Assembly: GCF_964340395.1 (NCBI RefSeq) | Contig: NC_135565.1 | Location: forward strand, 17,462,209 to 17,484,708 | Direction: 5' to 3' | Source: Glandiceps talaboti | Lineage: Eukaryota; Hemichordata; Enteropneusta; Spengelidae | Length of the DNA: 22,500 nucleotides | In this document: piece after piece, positions 21,121 through 22,500 of the stretch | Layout: every line of letters begins with the position of its first letter | How positions within the stretch are numbered: position 1 is the first letter of the stretch | The notes under the pieces: model-generated | The model's input: the letters and a program-made list of their open reading frames with translations, nothing else | Told to the model about the DNA's origin: nothing | Databases searched by the model: none | Program-made: the position numbers and the translations under genes

Positions 21121-21269
21121 GATGCAAGTACGATTATGTAGATTCAATTTGTTTTCTGAATAAGTTTTAAAATGCATTGTGTATTTGCCTCGTGTATGCT
21201 GACTGTCGAAAATTTCGGTTACAGACCGTGCCACTTTAGTGCAGCCACTCCTTACATTGAAACTTACTG
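21121..21269 (-). other. Possible minus-strand exon
   Basis: The stretch ends on the minus strand in the strong donor ATC|GTAAGTATT (GT at 21120-21119). Its upstream side has acceptor-like sequences: CTAATCAG near 21270 and a better pyrimidine tract ending CTTTCTAAAG near 21284. One frame is open for about 49 codons up to the donor (reading GCTKVARSVTEIF through LNLHNRTCI), but it has no recognised domain and no convincing start. It may be an isolated piece of a longer gene or chance. Confidence 0.2.
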
Positions 21270-21331
21270 ATTAGTAAAAAGCTTTAGAAAGAAGAAAGAG
21301 CGTTATTTTTTTGCATAATATTTCGTCTTAC

Positions 21332-21450
21332 CGTTAACGTCACCTAGAGACTTCGGACTTAGCCGCAGCAGTGTCTGTAGAAGATCAGAGGTGCGCACCA
21401 ACTATAGTCGCCTTCTGTACACCAAAACCCCTAAACACCAACGACGTCAG
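21332..21450 (-). other. Possible minus-strand first exon downstream of a CRE
   Basis: A GC-richer stretch ends on the minus strand at AACG|GTAAGAC (GT at 21331-21330), a good donor. A CRE lies just upstream on that strand at 21454-21461. The arrangement resembles a promoter with a leader exon, and the possible exon at 21121-21269 would be next. No transcript evidence exists in the sequence. Confidence 0.2.
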
Positions 21451-21453
21451 TTG

Positions 21454-21461
21454 TGACGTCA
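21454..21461. promoter_or_regulatory. CRE octamer TGACGTCA
   Basis: Exact octamer with a second near-match, CGACGTCAG, ending 4 bases to the left. Confidence 0.4.
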
Positions 21462-22062
21462 TCAAACGTTAACTAGGGATGGGTAGTTGCCTTTTACCAA
21501 TAATGGAGTTCGTAGAATTCTCTTACGAAACGACTGAATAGTATTGTTTAGATCTAGCCTCAAACTCCTTGGCTTTAAATTTAAAGGCGGTCAACAGAGG
21601 AAGTATACGTTGAATGGAACACCATCAAGTACAATTGATCTTAATGATGTCTAGGTATTGGGTAACATCTCTTCCGTCCGTTCACGGATGTATAATTGTA
21701 CTGAGATGAGAGATGGTCACATCTAACAGGAAAAGACAATATTATGAAAACACTTAACTATCATATGACACATTTGACACACAAGTACACTGCAACACTT
21801 CCAACATAGTATACATGTCAGGAAACAATACCCCCCCCACCCACCCACCAGCTATTCGTGTGATATAATACAGGTTTGGTGACAACATTCAATTGACTGA
21901 AGACGTCTATGTATCAAATCGTCGCTGAATTTCATACCAATCTTGTGTACTTAAAGATGACTGACTTTCCCATTCATCTATCCAGTAACTTTCTTGCAAT
22001 TCGAATATGCAATTGAATCAGTCAGAGATGTGACCAAGAATTTAAGGGTTTAACTTAAGTGC
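21462..22062. other. Unassigned DNA
   Basis: Contains a C-rich tract at about 21831-21848 (C8 then ACCC units). No gene recognised. Confidence 0.5.
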
Positions 22063-22237
22063 CACTCACTCACTCACTCACTCACTCACTCACTCACTCA
22101 CTCACTCACTCACTCACTCACTCACTCACTCGCCCGCCCGCCCACTCACTCACTCACTCACTCACTCACTCACTCATCACTCACGCTCACTCACTCACTC
22201 ACTCACACGCTCGCTCGCTCACTCATTCAATCAATCC

Positions 22238-22289
<52 letters not shown>

Positions 22290-22385
22290 CTCACTCACTC
22301 AATCATTCACCCACCCAACCGCCGCTTTGTCTTTCTTTCTTTCATTCATTCATTCATTCATTCATTCTTCCTTTCTTTCTTTCAC
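22063..22385. repeat. Compound microsatellite: (ACTC)n, (GCCC), (AATC)n, (TTCA)n, (TTTC)n
   Basis: ACTC units (22063-22210) are interrupted by CGCCCGCCCGCC and GCTCGCTCGC. They are followed by an AATC run (about 22228-22287), ACTC again, TTTC, a TTCA run (about 22343-22366) and TTTC. The 129-codon 'THSL' frame is an artefact. Confidence 0.95.
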
Positions 22386-22500
22386 CCTTTCTTCTCTCTC
22401 AAATATTTATTTCATTTCAAGTGCGTTCCAAGATTTCTGCATTTTTAGAGTAACTTATCTTATAAATGAAACGATTCGATTCAGAGTTATAGTTACTACA

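Noticed and set aside
22059-22448. 129-codon THSL-repeat frame
   Set aside because: ACTC/AATC microsatellite translation.

Overview
The window looks like nuclear DNA from a marine invertebrate, probably a deuterostome or a lophotrochozoan. It is AT-rich, with very low gene density, long tetranucleotide and dinucleotide microsatellites, dispersed minisatellites, and spliceosomal intron signals. No ribosome-binding-site-led or operon-like coding is visible. I cannot name the species, and almost every open frame in the window is short chance reading or translated microsatellite.

One gene is well supported. On the minus strand, 9092 to 8544 encodes a 182-residue secreted prepropeptide. It has a signal peptide, Lys-Arg cleavage sites and three copies of a short peptide ending in Phe-Gly-Lys-Arg or Tyr-Gly-Lys-Arg, so it is an amidated neuropeptide precursor. 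The predicted products are (NPRR)LTPAVRYAGF-amide, PHGSEHAGY-amide and FGVPSSRLAYF-amide, plus acidic spacers. I cannot match the set to a named family. A strong acceptor at 9173 and a strong donor at 9493 suggest a 5' untranslated exon joined to the coding exon across a 321-base intron. A polyadenylation signal lies at 8366-8361.

Layout: 1-2656 is unassigned DNA with a compound microsatellite (1228-1520). 2657-2976 is a long-inverted-repeat, MITE-like element; a second copy lies at 12442-12789 with TTAA at both ends. 2977-6960 is unassigned. 7184-7470 is a minisatellite whose core (CAGACGATAAAATGTAGCA) recurs near 14308 (inverted), 14885 and, as a variant, 17075-17335. 8361-9600 is the neuropeptide gene. 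9600-13335 holds a GACA/GGAC microsatellite and MITE copy 2. 13340-13587 is a CA/TACG/TACA array. 14446-14775 is an eight-unit array of two alternating 43/39-base unit types, set between inverted cores. 15028-19433 is dominated by microsatellites (GA, CT, TATC, TCTG, CA/CG, CTAC, CATA). 19515-20225 holds an 83-base duplication and a five-unit 54-59-base minisatellite. 20770-21461 has dyad motifs and weak candidates for minus-strand exons. 22063-22385 is a compound ACTC/AATC/TTCA/TTTC array.

Five exact TGACGTCA (CRE) octamers are scattered outside the known gene; about 0.3 would be expected by chance.
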